This document shows, in pieces, positions 47,501 to 56,135 of a stretch of DNA of 64,000 bases. A program made the position numbers and the translations under genes. Source of the stretch: GCA-2689995 sp964529325 (GTDB lineage Bacteria; Fidelibacterota; Marinisomatia; SCGC-AAA003-L08; GCA-2689995); the NCBI GenBank assembly GCA_964529325.1, contig CAZGWH010000004.1, forward strand, positions 6,894-70,893. The letters are read 5' to 3'. The notes beneath the pieces were generated by a model. That model did not search any database, was not told the DNA's origin, and saw only the letters and a program-made list of their open reading frames with translations. Position 1 is the first letter of the stretch; the number at the start of each line of letters is the position of its first letter.

Positions 47501-48190
47501 GCAAAAGATATGGACCAAATGGCAACTACTGAACAAAAGAACTTTGGAGTGTATAAGTATAATGTGTTTAGAAATTATGATTATGGTTCTGCGAAAGGAA
47601 TTGATTTAAATCTTGAACAACGCGGTAGAATGATTAATACAATGATTCAATATACATATTCAATTGCAAAAGCAAATAGATCTTATGATTGGGAGGCATA
47701 TTCAAAAGTATCTACAGGTGAACCTGCCCCTACACAAGAGTATTTACAATCTTATGATAGAACACATGATATTACATTGACATTATATACAGTGCTTCCG
47801 TATGGAGTTCGTATGGGATTAACTAGTTTTTATCAATCAGGATATCCATATACACCTATTTTTTATTCAGGAACCCAAGTTGAAGAAGGTGCGAAGAATT
47901 CAGAACGTTCACCATCTTATAAAGATATGAATCTTTCATTTTCAAAATATATTCCACTTGGAAAAGCAAGACTTTCTTTAGGCGCATCAATTTATAATGT
48001 CTTGAATATTAAAAATGCGTTAGATATTTATTATACTACAGGTGACGCACTTGACCCTGGGCCTAAGGCATTAGAAAATGTTGGACTACCAGAAGATGGA
48101 GGAACATTATCTAACTCTTTTTATGACACACCATGGAGGATTTATCCTCAAAGGCAAATCAATTTCCATGTTAAAATAGAATTTAAATAA
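44522..48190 (+). CDS. TonB-dependent receptor with carboxypeptidase-regulatory-like N-domain
   Basis: The 1222-aa protein has a signal peptide (1-19) and a CarboxypepD_reg-like beta sandwich (about 20-110: GTIRGRVIDEKGEGIPGTQV, then TDVEGNYYILNVPVGEY). A plug domain (about 120-240: HVRGGRSGEIGYMIDGMYI) and an outer-membrane barrel end in the aromatic-basic FK. This is the FCB/SusC-like arrangement. Several barrel loops carry acidic motifs such as DSDNDGYPDW, DDNGDGIHDQGE and DLNNNNTFDRG, resembling calcium loops. It would take up a large substrate with TonB energy. No SusD gene is adjacent; a T9SS-type protein and a PorV-like barrel are instead. Confidence 0.88.
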   Translation: MKFIRFFSILIFISSLIIAGTDGTIRGRVIDEKGEGIPGTQVYIPGTSFGAMTDVEGNYYILNVPVGEYDIVFSMIGYRQHSVKNISVVMDQTQWLNIKLQIESISGEEVIVEAQREMVEHDVTGSKQTISGDAIKALPLKDVSELFSLQSGVVKVESRQQGIPGHEERGLEEVHVRGGRSGEIGYMIDGMYIKNPIFGGIGSATRLNLFAIREFDFQTGGFSAEYGDAMSAVSNFHTAKGDDELTLKFKYETSSLGSAYDKAKGYNDYNFGLGGRVPVPETAGKLYYWVSGQLTSSNYQVLEFDDLIFKKNDPGNRENLENMVQPFDVNSGLQVFGFENTNDIFTKLTYNPTNSIRTNFSYWQVNNHRKRFDPSYQYWNEGQNELFRDTKRFYFEFNHSISPKTFYNLRLSHFRQDQFQGVRWADSDNDGYPDWFEWSHSAGNRPYSDPYDAEIIPHEVDQGNIIYPKQDDKSGWYVGAPVIGNYDWSSTEDWDDDNGDGIHDQGESFTDCGVNDEGSIVCMECHYNSSINNYECYNDLGNISTSFGNGFWDEPVLLKEAINRDGSTWLTPEMYVNYSQFFDRSFHRDNLMYDTYQFMDEGGSLDIESYNDFVYENYDSLYYFGWNEFKAFGGSDYYYNETTTFTNELKFDITSQITDKWKARLGISYKSHLIEYYEVQAPYRARPIVEDFSEDYKDFGADNLLAQDYTINEWVEIFGITPDEWMEQNNLDSDGDGLSDNEFYEVRSSGNMLVYPDAGENNGLWDTGEEYFDLNNNNTFDRGREPQEISFYLNNTIEVPWMVINAGVRVDMVNYNTRLWADPAGNISPYTPYFYLDANTDGNWDEDSFNDYGLDGVANTEDSGENNGVRDVDSYGNYIEELSEPLLDDSFNSKANVLFTNTSFLYKISPRLGFSHVITDKSNFTFNYGVYYQNPIYRNVFINTGQLEDPTAIFEQSLPLVGNATMTASRSIIYEFGVNVQVGRNFAYSVIGWAKDMDQMATTEQKNFGVYKYNVFRNYDYGSAKGIDLNLEQRGRMINTMIQYTYSIAKANRSYDWEAYSKVSTGEPAPTQEYLQSYDRTHDITLTLYTVLPYGVRMGLTSFYQSGYPYTPIFYSGTQVEEGAKNSERSPSYKDMNLSFSKYIPLGKARLSLGASIYNVLNIKNALDIYYTTGDALDPGPKALENVGLPEDGGTLSNSFYDTPWRIYPQRQINFHVKIEFK

Positions 48191-48199
48191 TAGAATAAT

Positions 48200-51100
48200 A
48201 TGAAAAAAACATTTTACATTTTACTTATTTCTTTATTTTCAATTGGTAGTCTTTATTCTGCTGATTTAAACTCAAATGAAACAAATTCGCAAGAACCTGA
48301 TATTAATATACCATTAAATGCAACAGGGAGTAAACCTACTGACCCATTATTTGATAGAGCTCGTGGATATTTAACAAAAGGTAAATTCCAATCTGCTATT
48401 GGAAATTATGGTACTTTTATTGACTGGGATCATAATCCAAGTGGTTTGTGGGGTGATTATCAATATTTTCCAGCACTCGGATTTTTATTTGGTGTTCCTG
48501 GAACGCATTATGCTCATCGATTAACAAATAATCCTTTTTCAGATATAACAACTGATTGGTATATCGTATCTTCAGCAATTGTTGGAGGAAATCTTTACAA
48601 TGTTTATAAATCTTCATTAGCTTATGATTTATGGATTGACGGTTCTGTCACTAATTTTGAAGGTGTATTGTTTGATTTAAGCACTGAAAATGAAACTCCT
48701 GTATTTACACCACTTGCAGAGAATTGCTTTGAGTCTGATATAACATCTGGTAATTTGTTCAATGGCTCACATCAATGGGTAATTTGTTCAGAAGAACAAG
48801 CATTGTATATTTCTGTAGATGAAGATGAAGATTTAAATTTATCATCATCAAAAGTAGGATTTATTCATCCGTGGGCTAAAAGACCTGCATTTAAAAAACG
48901 AGAACTAACTTCACCTTATAAAGATGAATATGAATATGGTGCTGATGGTGACGCTTGGACCGCTGATGATGAATATGCTTATTACGGGGCTAATGTTGCA
49001 GAATCATGGTTTAAAGGTGAAGATTTTACCGATTGGCAACCAACATGGGGTGCAAGAGGAACGACACATGGAAGTAATGTTACTTCTGGAGATATTTATG
49101 GTGGTGAATATACAAGCCCTGATGATACATACCCTATGCTTGCAACAAGTACTTTACCAGAAACTTGGCCTACAAATGTAGAAACGGGGCAACCAAATTG
49201 GCCAGGATGGTATGCTGAAGTTACACAAGAAGGTTCTGATGGTGGGCTTGATGGTGCAGGTGCAACAGCAACAGTTGGTACTTTTATTTCCGATGAAGAT
49301 GTATATATGGAATTTGATGATAGATGGGCTCATCGTGGAAACCCAATAGAATTAGGTGATGAATATGAAAATATGGGTTACCCAATGGGTATTAAAGTAA
49401 AAGCAATGGCACATTCTTATGGAGTTGCATTTGCTGAGGATGTTGCATTTGTTACAGTAAAAGTTAGAAATGAAAGCGGTGATTATGTAGATGAAAATGG
49501 TGTTTTTCATGAAGGAATGACTATGCCTGATGGAAGTAAAATTAATGATGGTGCAGGATTTAATTATAAAAATGCATCTGTTGGTTTTTATTTTGATGTT
49601 GATTCATATAGTGCAAATGCAGATGGTAGTTATGGTGGTAGAACTAATGATGATGATATGATGGGGTTTGATAAAGATTTTAGATTTGCATATATATACG
49701 ATTTAGATGATAATAGTTCAGGTGCAACTAATTTAGCATTTTCTGCTGTAAAATTATTGGATACACCAATGTCTTCTGGTTATGTTGATCTTGATGGTGA
49801 TAATAATCCTGATATTTTTCCTGGTGATACATTAGGAATGACGGATTGGCATCATTTTGATTGGTATGCTCGTCCGGGTGTTGTTTCAGCCGAAAGTAAT
49901 TCTTCTGGTTGTTATGCTGGATCTGAAGGATGTCCCGTATCAAAGAATAAAGAAGAAATACAATTTAAGTTAATGACTGGTGATACAACAAATTTAACAA
50001 ATGAAGAAATGGATAATTATTTCCACACCGCAGATATGGATGTCGATGATCATGATTTTTTAAATCCACATTTTGATTCGATGGAAGGATTATTAGCAAA
50101 ATATGATGAAGGTTTAGACTGTGTTTTAATGATGAGTTGTGGACCGTTTAATTTAGAAGTTGGTGAAGAAATCTTTTTCTCATTTGCTGTAATTATGGGA
50201 CAAAATTTAGAAGATCTACGAAATAATGCTACAATGGCTCAATTAATGTATGATGAATCATATCAAGGGTTTTCACCTCCTGCTACACCAGAAGTATATG
50301 CGGTGGCTGAACATGAAAAAATTACATTATATTGGGATGATTCAGCAGAACATTCAAAGGATAGAATTACGGATTATCCAGACTTTGAAGGGTATCGTAT
50401 TTATAAAAGTAAAGACGGTGGTGATACATGGGGCGATGATGCATTTGATATGATTTTTGATAATGAAGGTATTCATGTTGGTTGGAGACCAATTGCTCAA
50501 TATGATTTAACTGATGTTGAGGATCAGGATAAATTCGGTGAAGAAATAAGTGGACCTGACCCACTTGCACCATGGTTTGACTTAGGTTCAAATAGTGGAA
50601 TTACTCATTCATTTATAGATGAAGATGTAGATGATGGAATTCAATATACCTATGCGGTCACTTCTTATGATATGGGTGTTGATGCTGATTATGAAGTGGT
50701 GTGGAGTTACCTCTCAGACACATTAATAATTGATACTTCTTTTACTTATGTCGAACAGCAAATTCCAGATGAGGTAGATTGCTTATTAGATTTAGGTGGT
50801 GGTATGACTTGGCCAAATGGTACCTTTACGAATTTAGATGACATAAATTTATACTGCTCAGATTTGCCAAGTGCACAATGTGATATTTGTGATACTACAC
50901 AATCTCATCTTGGAAATGTTGAAATAATGCAAATAGACTCGACAGAGGCTCAGTTTGATTTCTATGTAGCAGATACTATATATAATGATGGTACAAATGG
51001 ACAGCCAAATACAAATCCAGATCATTGGGCAAGCCNNNNNNNNNNNNNNNNNNNNNNNNNNNNNNNNNNNNNNNNNNNNNNNNNNNNNNNNNNNNNNNNN

Positions 51101-52779
51101 NNNNNNNNNNNNNNNNNNNNNNNNNNNNNNNNNNNTATAATGATGGTACAAATGGACAGCCAAATACAAATCCAGATCATTGGGCAAGCCCTCATGGATT
51201 GATGAGTCTAGAGTCTTCTAAAGGGACTAGCTTTAGAGATAAAAATTATGTTGAGGTGACACCAGGATTTAAACCGATTAATGTTGAATATCCTGAACCT
51301 GAAAATGGCGAAGACCCGTTTACTCCTTTAAATGCTTTTGGTAATGGTGAAAGAGTTTATACAATTGTAAATGAGGAAAATCATGCTTATGAGGCGGATG
51401 GAGGATTGAATGATAAATTATTTTTATATACAATTTCTGCTGATAACGATGCAAAATCATATCAAAATTTAAATTTAAAAGACCCCGCATTATTTGTTTA
51501 TGAAGTTGAAAATGAAGGTGCTACTTTTTCACCTGTTGATTTACAAAATAACTCTATTTTTAAATATCAACTATTATTAGATACACTTGATGATAATACT
51601 GTAGATACAACAAAAATAACTGATGAATGGGGTAATCCTCTATTATCTGGTGCTGATTCTATTTTAGTATATCCAGCAACTATTATTAATGATGTTGATG
51701 AAACTTATGGGGAGATTCAATTTTCCCAACCACGGTATTTATTAATTAATCATAAAATTGAAAATAAAGGGAATATGGATTATGATGAAAATTGGTCTGA
51801 TTTCCATAATGGGTTAATGGTGAAATTCGGAAATCCTTATAGTAACTTTGAATTTCCTGAACAAAATAAAATTTCAAATATAGATTTTGATATTACAAAT
51901 GAAGATGAATGTATAAATGTAAAATTAACCACATATAATAAAATTGAAAAATTTTATAATTATGAAATAAACTTTGGAGAAACATCACCTGCATATTCAG
52001 CCACAGGTCCTTGGGAAAATTTTACAATTGAAACTGATGCTGGAGCCGAAATTGTAGGACAAGCTGCAATTTGCGAGTCTGAGTTAAATTTACAAACATG
52101 GGAATTTCCGTTTAAAATTATAAATACTACAACAGGAAATGAAGTTATTTTAGTTTCAGCAAATACAGAATATATTAGAGGTGAAGAAATCTCTTTCTTT
52201 GAAGTTGGAGTTACTGATACAGAATTTTATTATCATCAAAATGAAGAATGTTCTCAGTTTGCATATAAGACATTTAAGTTTAATTTAGACTTATTCCTAT
52301 TACCGAATAGTCATCCTCAATGTCCATATGATAGTCCATGTTGTATACCTGCTGATGGTATAGTTGAAGAACCTTGGAAGGATGGAGATAAAATTTCAAT
52401 TGAAACAGCAAAAGCATATCTTGATGGTGACTCATGGTTGTTGGATATGTCTCAATTTGCAAGTTCAAGAAATGTAAGTCAATCAGATTTAGAAAAAATA
52501 AAAGTGGTACCAAATCCATATATTGTACAGTCTGGAATGGATGAAACAAAACAATCTAAACGAATGGCTTTTACAAAACTTCCTGAAAAATGTACGATTA
52601 AAATTTATACCTTAACTGGAGAGCATATTAGAACATTAGAGCATAATGATTCTTTTACTTCTTCAGAATTTTGGGATTTACGAACTTCAAATAATCAAGA
52701 AATAGCACCTGGACTCTATGTTTATACTGTAGAAGCTCAAGGTAAAAAACATATCAGTAAATTTGCTGTTATCAGATAG
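48200..52779 (+). CDS. Secreted Fn3/T9SS-type protein, one gene interrupted by a false assembly gap
   Basis: Two open frames flank a 100-N gap (51036-51135). The 55 bases before it (50981-51035) are repeated exactly after it (51136-51190). Removing the N-run and one copy (155 bases) puts both parts in the same frame and gives 1474 aa. The protein has a signal peptide (MKKTFYILLISLFSIGSLYS) and a long beta-rich region with Trp and Gly. An Fn3-like domain begins with TPEVYAVAEHEKITLYWDD (about 695) and contains FEGYRIYKSKDGG. A C-terminal sorting-type domain opens with VVPNPYIV and ends GLYVYTVEAQGKKHISKFAV. It lies between the TonB receptor and the PorV-like gene. Function unknown. Confidence 0.8.
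50981..51035. repeat. 55-base direct repeat, left copy at gap
   Basis: Identical to 51136-51190. The copies are separated only by N characters and encode the same residues in the same frame. The length equals a common assembler k-mer, so this is the overlap of two contig ends rather than a biological repeat. Confidence 0.95.
51036..51135. other. Scaffold gap of 100 N
   Basis: Exactly 100 N, the conventional placeholder for a gap of unknown size. Since the flanks overlap by 55 identical bases, no sequence is likely to be missing here. Confidence 0.98.
51136..51190. repeat. 55-base direct repeat, right copy at gap
   Basis: Exact copy of 50981-51035; see that entry. Collapsing the two copies restores one reading frame through the gene. 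Confidence 0.95.
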
Positions 52780-52788
52780 GGATTATAA

Positions 52789-53814
52789 ATGAAAAAAATG
52801 TTAAATTTAAATTTTATTTTATTAATTAGCTTTGCTTTAGCTGGTAACCCTGAACAACCTGATACGGTTACAAAGGAAGCGACAGCAGGATTTAATTTTT
52901 TAAAATTAGAAACAGGAATTAGAGCAATAGGGATGGCGGGAGCACAAGTTGCCGCAGGTCAAGGTGTCGAGGCAATTCCATATAACCCTGCAAGTATATC
53001 ATCAATTACTAGAAGCGATGCATACTTAAGTAAAGCAAGCCTTTATTCTGTTGATATTAATCATCACATTATTGCATTTGCTCAAAAAGTAACACCAAGT
53101 GATTATATTGGTGGACATTTAATGTTTTTAGACTCTGGTGAAATGGAAGAAACAACAACTGAAGACTCAGATGGTACCGGTGGATATTTTAGACTTTATG
53201 ATTTTGCATTAAGTATTACCTACGCAAAAAGAATGACAGATCGATTGAATTTAGGTGTAACTATGAAATATGTAAGAGAATCTTATGTGAATATTTCTGC
53301 AGGGGCACAGGCAATAGCTATTGATATTGGATCAATTTTTGATACGGGGTTATGGGGAATGATTTTAGGAATGTCTGTTTCTAATTTTGGACCTGAGTTA
53401 CAATATCATGGAGATGCATTAGAAATTGGAAAAAATGAAATTACAGATGCACCTGAACAGTCAGTCACAAATTCTTGGCCACTACCATTAACTTTTAGAA
53501 TGGGTATTAAAACAGATATAATTGGAAAAGATAGTTATTATGTTAAAGATCCTATTCACAAACTTACATTTGCATTAGACGGTGTTGACCCCGTTGATAA
53601 TTTATTAATGGGTAATATTGGTTTAGAATATGCGTGGAATCAATTAGCATTTGTAAGAACAGGGTATCATATTAATCATGATACTGCAGGCTTAGCTTTT
53701 GGGTCTGGTGTTAAATTAAATTTATCAGGTATAATTCTTAATTTGGATTATGCATTTGTTAATTATGGTGATTTAAATTCTACTCATCAATTTGGTATGA
53801 ATTTTAAATTTTAA
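52789..53814 (+). CDS. PorV/PorQ-family (UPF0164-like) outer-membrane protein
   Basis: The 341-aa protein has a signal peptide (1-18) and the PorV/PorQ family opening. FLKLETGIRAIGMAGAQVAA and IPYNPASIS match the conserved G-x-R-x-x-G-M-G/A-x-A...NPA pattern, followed by alternating beta strands of a FadL-like barrel ending in FGMNFKF. PorV (LptO) is the T9SS component that shuttles cargo with a C-terminal sorting domain to the sortase PorU. Marinimicrobia-type genomes often carry several paralogues, so this may be a cargo-specific version. It lies ten bases after the T9SS-type gene. Confidence 0.8.
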   Translation: MKKMLNLNFILLISFALAGNPEQPDTVTKEATAGFNFLKLETGIRAIGMAGAQVAAGQGVEAIPYNPASISSITRSDAYLSKASLYSVDINHHIIAFAQKVTPSDYIGGHLMFLDSGEMEETTTEDSDGTGGYFRLYDFALSITYAKRMTDRLNLGVTMKYVRESYVNISAGAQAIAIDIGSIFDTGLWGMILGMSVSNFGPELQYHGDALEIGKNEITDAPEQSVTNSWPLPLTFRMGIKTDIIGKDSYYVKDPIHKLTFALDGVDPVDNLLMGNIGLEYAWNQLAFVRTGYHINHDTAGLAFGSGVKLNLSGIILNLDYAFVNYGDLNSTHQFGMNFKF

Positions 53815-53836
53815 AATAAAATAAAAAGGAGTTAGT

Positions 53837-56053
53837 ATGAAAAAAATACTTTTATTTGCATTAATACCTTTGTTGGGATTATTACCAGCAAAAGTAAAAA
53901 AGACGAATAAATTATCGGCTAGGGCTTTAGGAATAGAACAAACGAGTCCAGCTTTAAACACAAGTAGATATGAGACGAGTGTTTATTTTAGAGATTTTGA
54001 GGGTGATGTTGGAGATTGGATTCCAGATGGTGGTTGGAATCATAGTGATCAGAATTCAAGTTCACCAGTACATAGTTTTAATTCTCCTAATGATGAAACA
54101 ACTGATGGAGAAGGTGCCCCATTAGATTCAGCAAGAGCATTTTGGAATATGTTATCACCAGATATTGAAATTCCAGAAATTGCAGATACTGATGATATCT
54201 ACTTTAAATTTGATTTAAGATGTGATATGCCTGATTGGGATGGTGATGCAGATGCAAATGGATATTTAGATGATTACTATGGAGTATCTGTAAGAGAAAT
54301 TTCGGCAGTTTGGCATTCATCTAGTTTTAATACTGGTAATGGTACAAATAACTATTGGGCAGGAGATGAAGAAGTAGGTGGTTATTTAAATAGCTGGATT
54401 CAGTATTTAGATACTCCTGAAATTGCTGTACCTGCAGAAGGTGCAGTATTAGATGCAGATATGTATTGGTTTATTGAATCCCCAGCAGGAGCTGTAGGTG
54501 CTGTTGCAGATTGGCCTGAGTTAGATGGTTGGGATCAAGCTTCTGTATTAATTTCAAATGATGGTGGTGAAACTTTTAACCCATTAACCTCTGCAAATGG
54601 TTATGATTTTGATTGCGGTTATGGTGGTGCGTGGAATGGTTTAGGTTGTGTTCCAGGTTGGGCAGGTGAATCTGACTGGCATAATGAAACTTTCAATTTA
54701 TCAGAATTTGCGAATCAAAATATTATTGTACGATTTGCATTTTTATCTGATCCATGTTATGCAACTTCAGATCCTGAATGTACAGGTGGTACTTACCCCG
54801 AATCTGGTTTTCAAGTAGATAATATTGTTGTTAGATCTGGCGGTGATATGTTATTCTCTGATGATGCTGATGGTGAACAAGGTATGATGGCTTCTGGTTT
54901 TGGAAGCTGGAGTGATGTATTTTATGATTATTGTGATGTGGATAGACCTGGAACTATGGAGTGGCAAACATATGAGCCAGGGTTAGCATTTAATGGTAAT
55001 GTGATGATGGATTTATCTGATTTTCAAGGAAAGACAGTTCGATTTAAGTTTGAAACTCGATATGATGATGATGATTATAATCCAACACCAGGTCAAGGTA
55101 CTGGTTTATGGATAGATGATTTTGGAATATATGTAAATACAATGTATTCAGCTCCAACTGGATTAACCGCTGATGGATTGGATGCAAGTGCATTAATTAC
55201 TTGGGATGCAGTTGACAGTATTGCGGGTGTAACTTATAATGTATTTCAAAATGATGTGATTATAGGAACTGGTGTTTCAACAAATTCATACAATGCAACA
55301 GGATTGTCAAATAATTCTGAATATAGTTTTAGTGTTTCATGGGTACATCCAAGTGGTGAAGAAAGTACACGTTCAGAAGATGTAACTGTAATTCCTCAAT
55401 CAGATACTGTGGTTGAACTTGGGTATGATGATGGAACTGCTGAAGATGGATTAAATTTTGGTTCTCAGAATTTTACTGCAGTTAAGTTTACGGCTACAGG
55501 ATTAGTATTAAGATATAATTGGTACCAAATGGCAAGTGGAGGAGCATTCCATATAAAAATTTGGGAAGATGTTGAAGGTGAACCAGGCGGAGAAATTTAT
55601 AGTCGAATTGTAAATAATGGCCTTATGGGGTGGAATTCTTATAATATTAATGATGATGATCCAAATTTAGTTGTAACAGGTGATTTTTGGATGGGTATTA
55701 TGGAATTTAGTTCTTCAAGTCCATTTGGATTTGATACATCATCAGAAAATAGCACTATTTTAACTAAATCTGGACCGGCTGGAACTTGGGCGCCGATTAG
55801 TGATATGGGTTATAATGGTAATGTGATGATACATGCAATTATTGATGCTGACTCTGCAATTACATGCCCTCCTGGTGATTTGAACTTAGATGGTGTTATT
55901 AATGTAGTTGATATTATTGCTGTTGTAAATAATATTTTAGGAATTATTGAATTAACAGAAGATCAATCATGTTCAGCTGATATGAATGTAGATGGTAGTG
56001 TGAATGTAACAGATATTCTTGCTATTGTTCAAATTATTTTAAGCGGTAACTAA
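53837..56053 (+). CDS. Secreted beta-sandwich protein with Fn3 and dockerin-like tail
   Basis: The 738-aa protein has AGGAG six bases before its ATG and a signal peptide (MKKILLFALIPLLGLLPA). Residues about 48-425 look like one or two jelly-roll domains of the kind found with M6 immune-inhibitor peptidases (DFEGDVGDWIPDGGWNHSDQ; later IVVRFAFLSDP, FQVDNIVVRSGGD, LWIDDFGIYV), but there is no HExxH. An Fn3 domain (about 438-520) and another beta domain follow. The C-terminus holds two dockerin type I-like repeats (DLNLDGVINVVDIIAVVNNI and DMNVDGSVNVTDILAIVQII). It has no YPNPFNP tail. A perfect terminator follows. Confidence 0.72.
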   Translation: MKKILLFALIPLLGLLPAKVKKTNKLSARALGIEQTSPALNTSRYETSVYFRDFEGDVGDWIPDGGWNHSDQNSSSPVHSFNSPNDETTDGEGAPLDSARAFWNMLSPDIEIPEIADTDDIYFKFDLRCDMPDWDGDADANGYLDDYYGVSVREISAVWHSSSFNTGNGTNNYWAGDEEVGGYLNSWIQYLDTPEIAVPAEGAVLDADMYWFIESPAGAVGAVADWPELDGWDQASVLISNDGGETFNPLTSANGYDFDCGYGGAWNGLGCVPGWAGESDWHNETFNLSEFANQNIIVRFAFLSDPCYATSDPECTGGTYPESGFQVDNIVVRSGGDMLFSDDADGEQGMMASGFGSWSDVFYDYCDVDRPGTMEWQTYEPGLAFNGNVMMDLSDFQGKTVRFKFETRYDDDDYNPTPGQGTGLWIDDFGIYVNTMYSAPTGLTADGLDASALITWDAVDSIAGVTYNVFQNDVIIGTGVSTNSYNATGLSNNSEYSFSVSWVHPSGEESTRSEDVTVIPQSDTVVELGYDDGTAEDGLNFGSQNFTAVKFTATGLVLRYNWYQMASGGAFHIKIWEDVEGEPGGEIYSRIVNNGLMGWNSYNINDDDPNLVVTGDFWMGIMEFSSSSPFGFDTSSENSTILTKSGPAGTWAPISDMGYNGNVMIHAIIDADSAITCPPGDLNLDGVINVVDIIAVVNNILGIIELTEDQSCSADMNVDGSVNVTDILAIVQIILSGN

Positions 56054-56081
56054 TAAAAATAACTCATATTATTGATTTTAT

Positions 56082-56118
56082 GACAAGGTTCCATTTAATT
56101 GGAACCTTGTCTGTTTTA
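56082..56118 (+). terminator. Strong intrinsic terminator
   Basis: A 12-base-pair perfect stem, GACAAGGTTCCA with TGGAACCTTGTC (56082-56093 and 56100-56111), has a six-base loop and is followed by TGTTTTA. It closes the unit ending at 56053, only 18 bases before the next start codon. Confidence 0.9.
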
Positions 56119-56135
56119 TACATAAAAAAAGAATA

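Noticed and set aside
50858..51187. Reading frame crossing the N gap on the minus strand
   Set aside because: It consists of the antisense of the duplicated contig ends plus N; no protein-like sequence.
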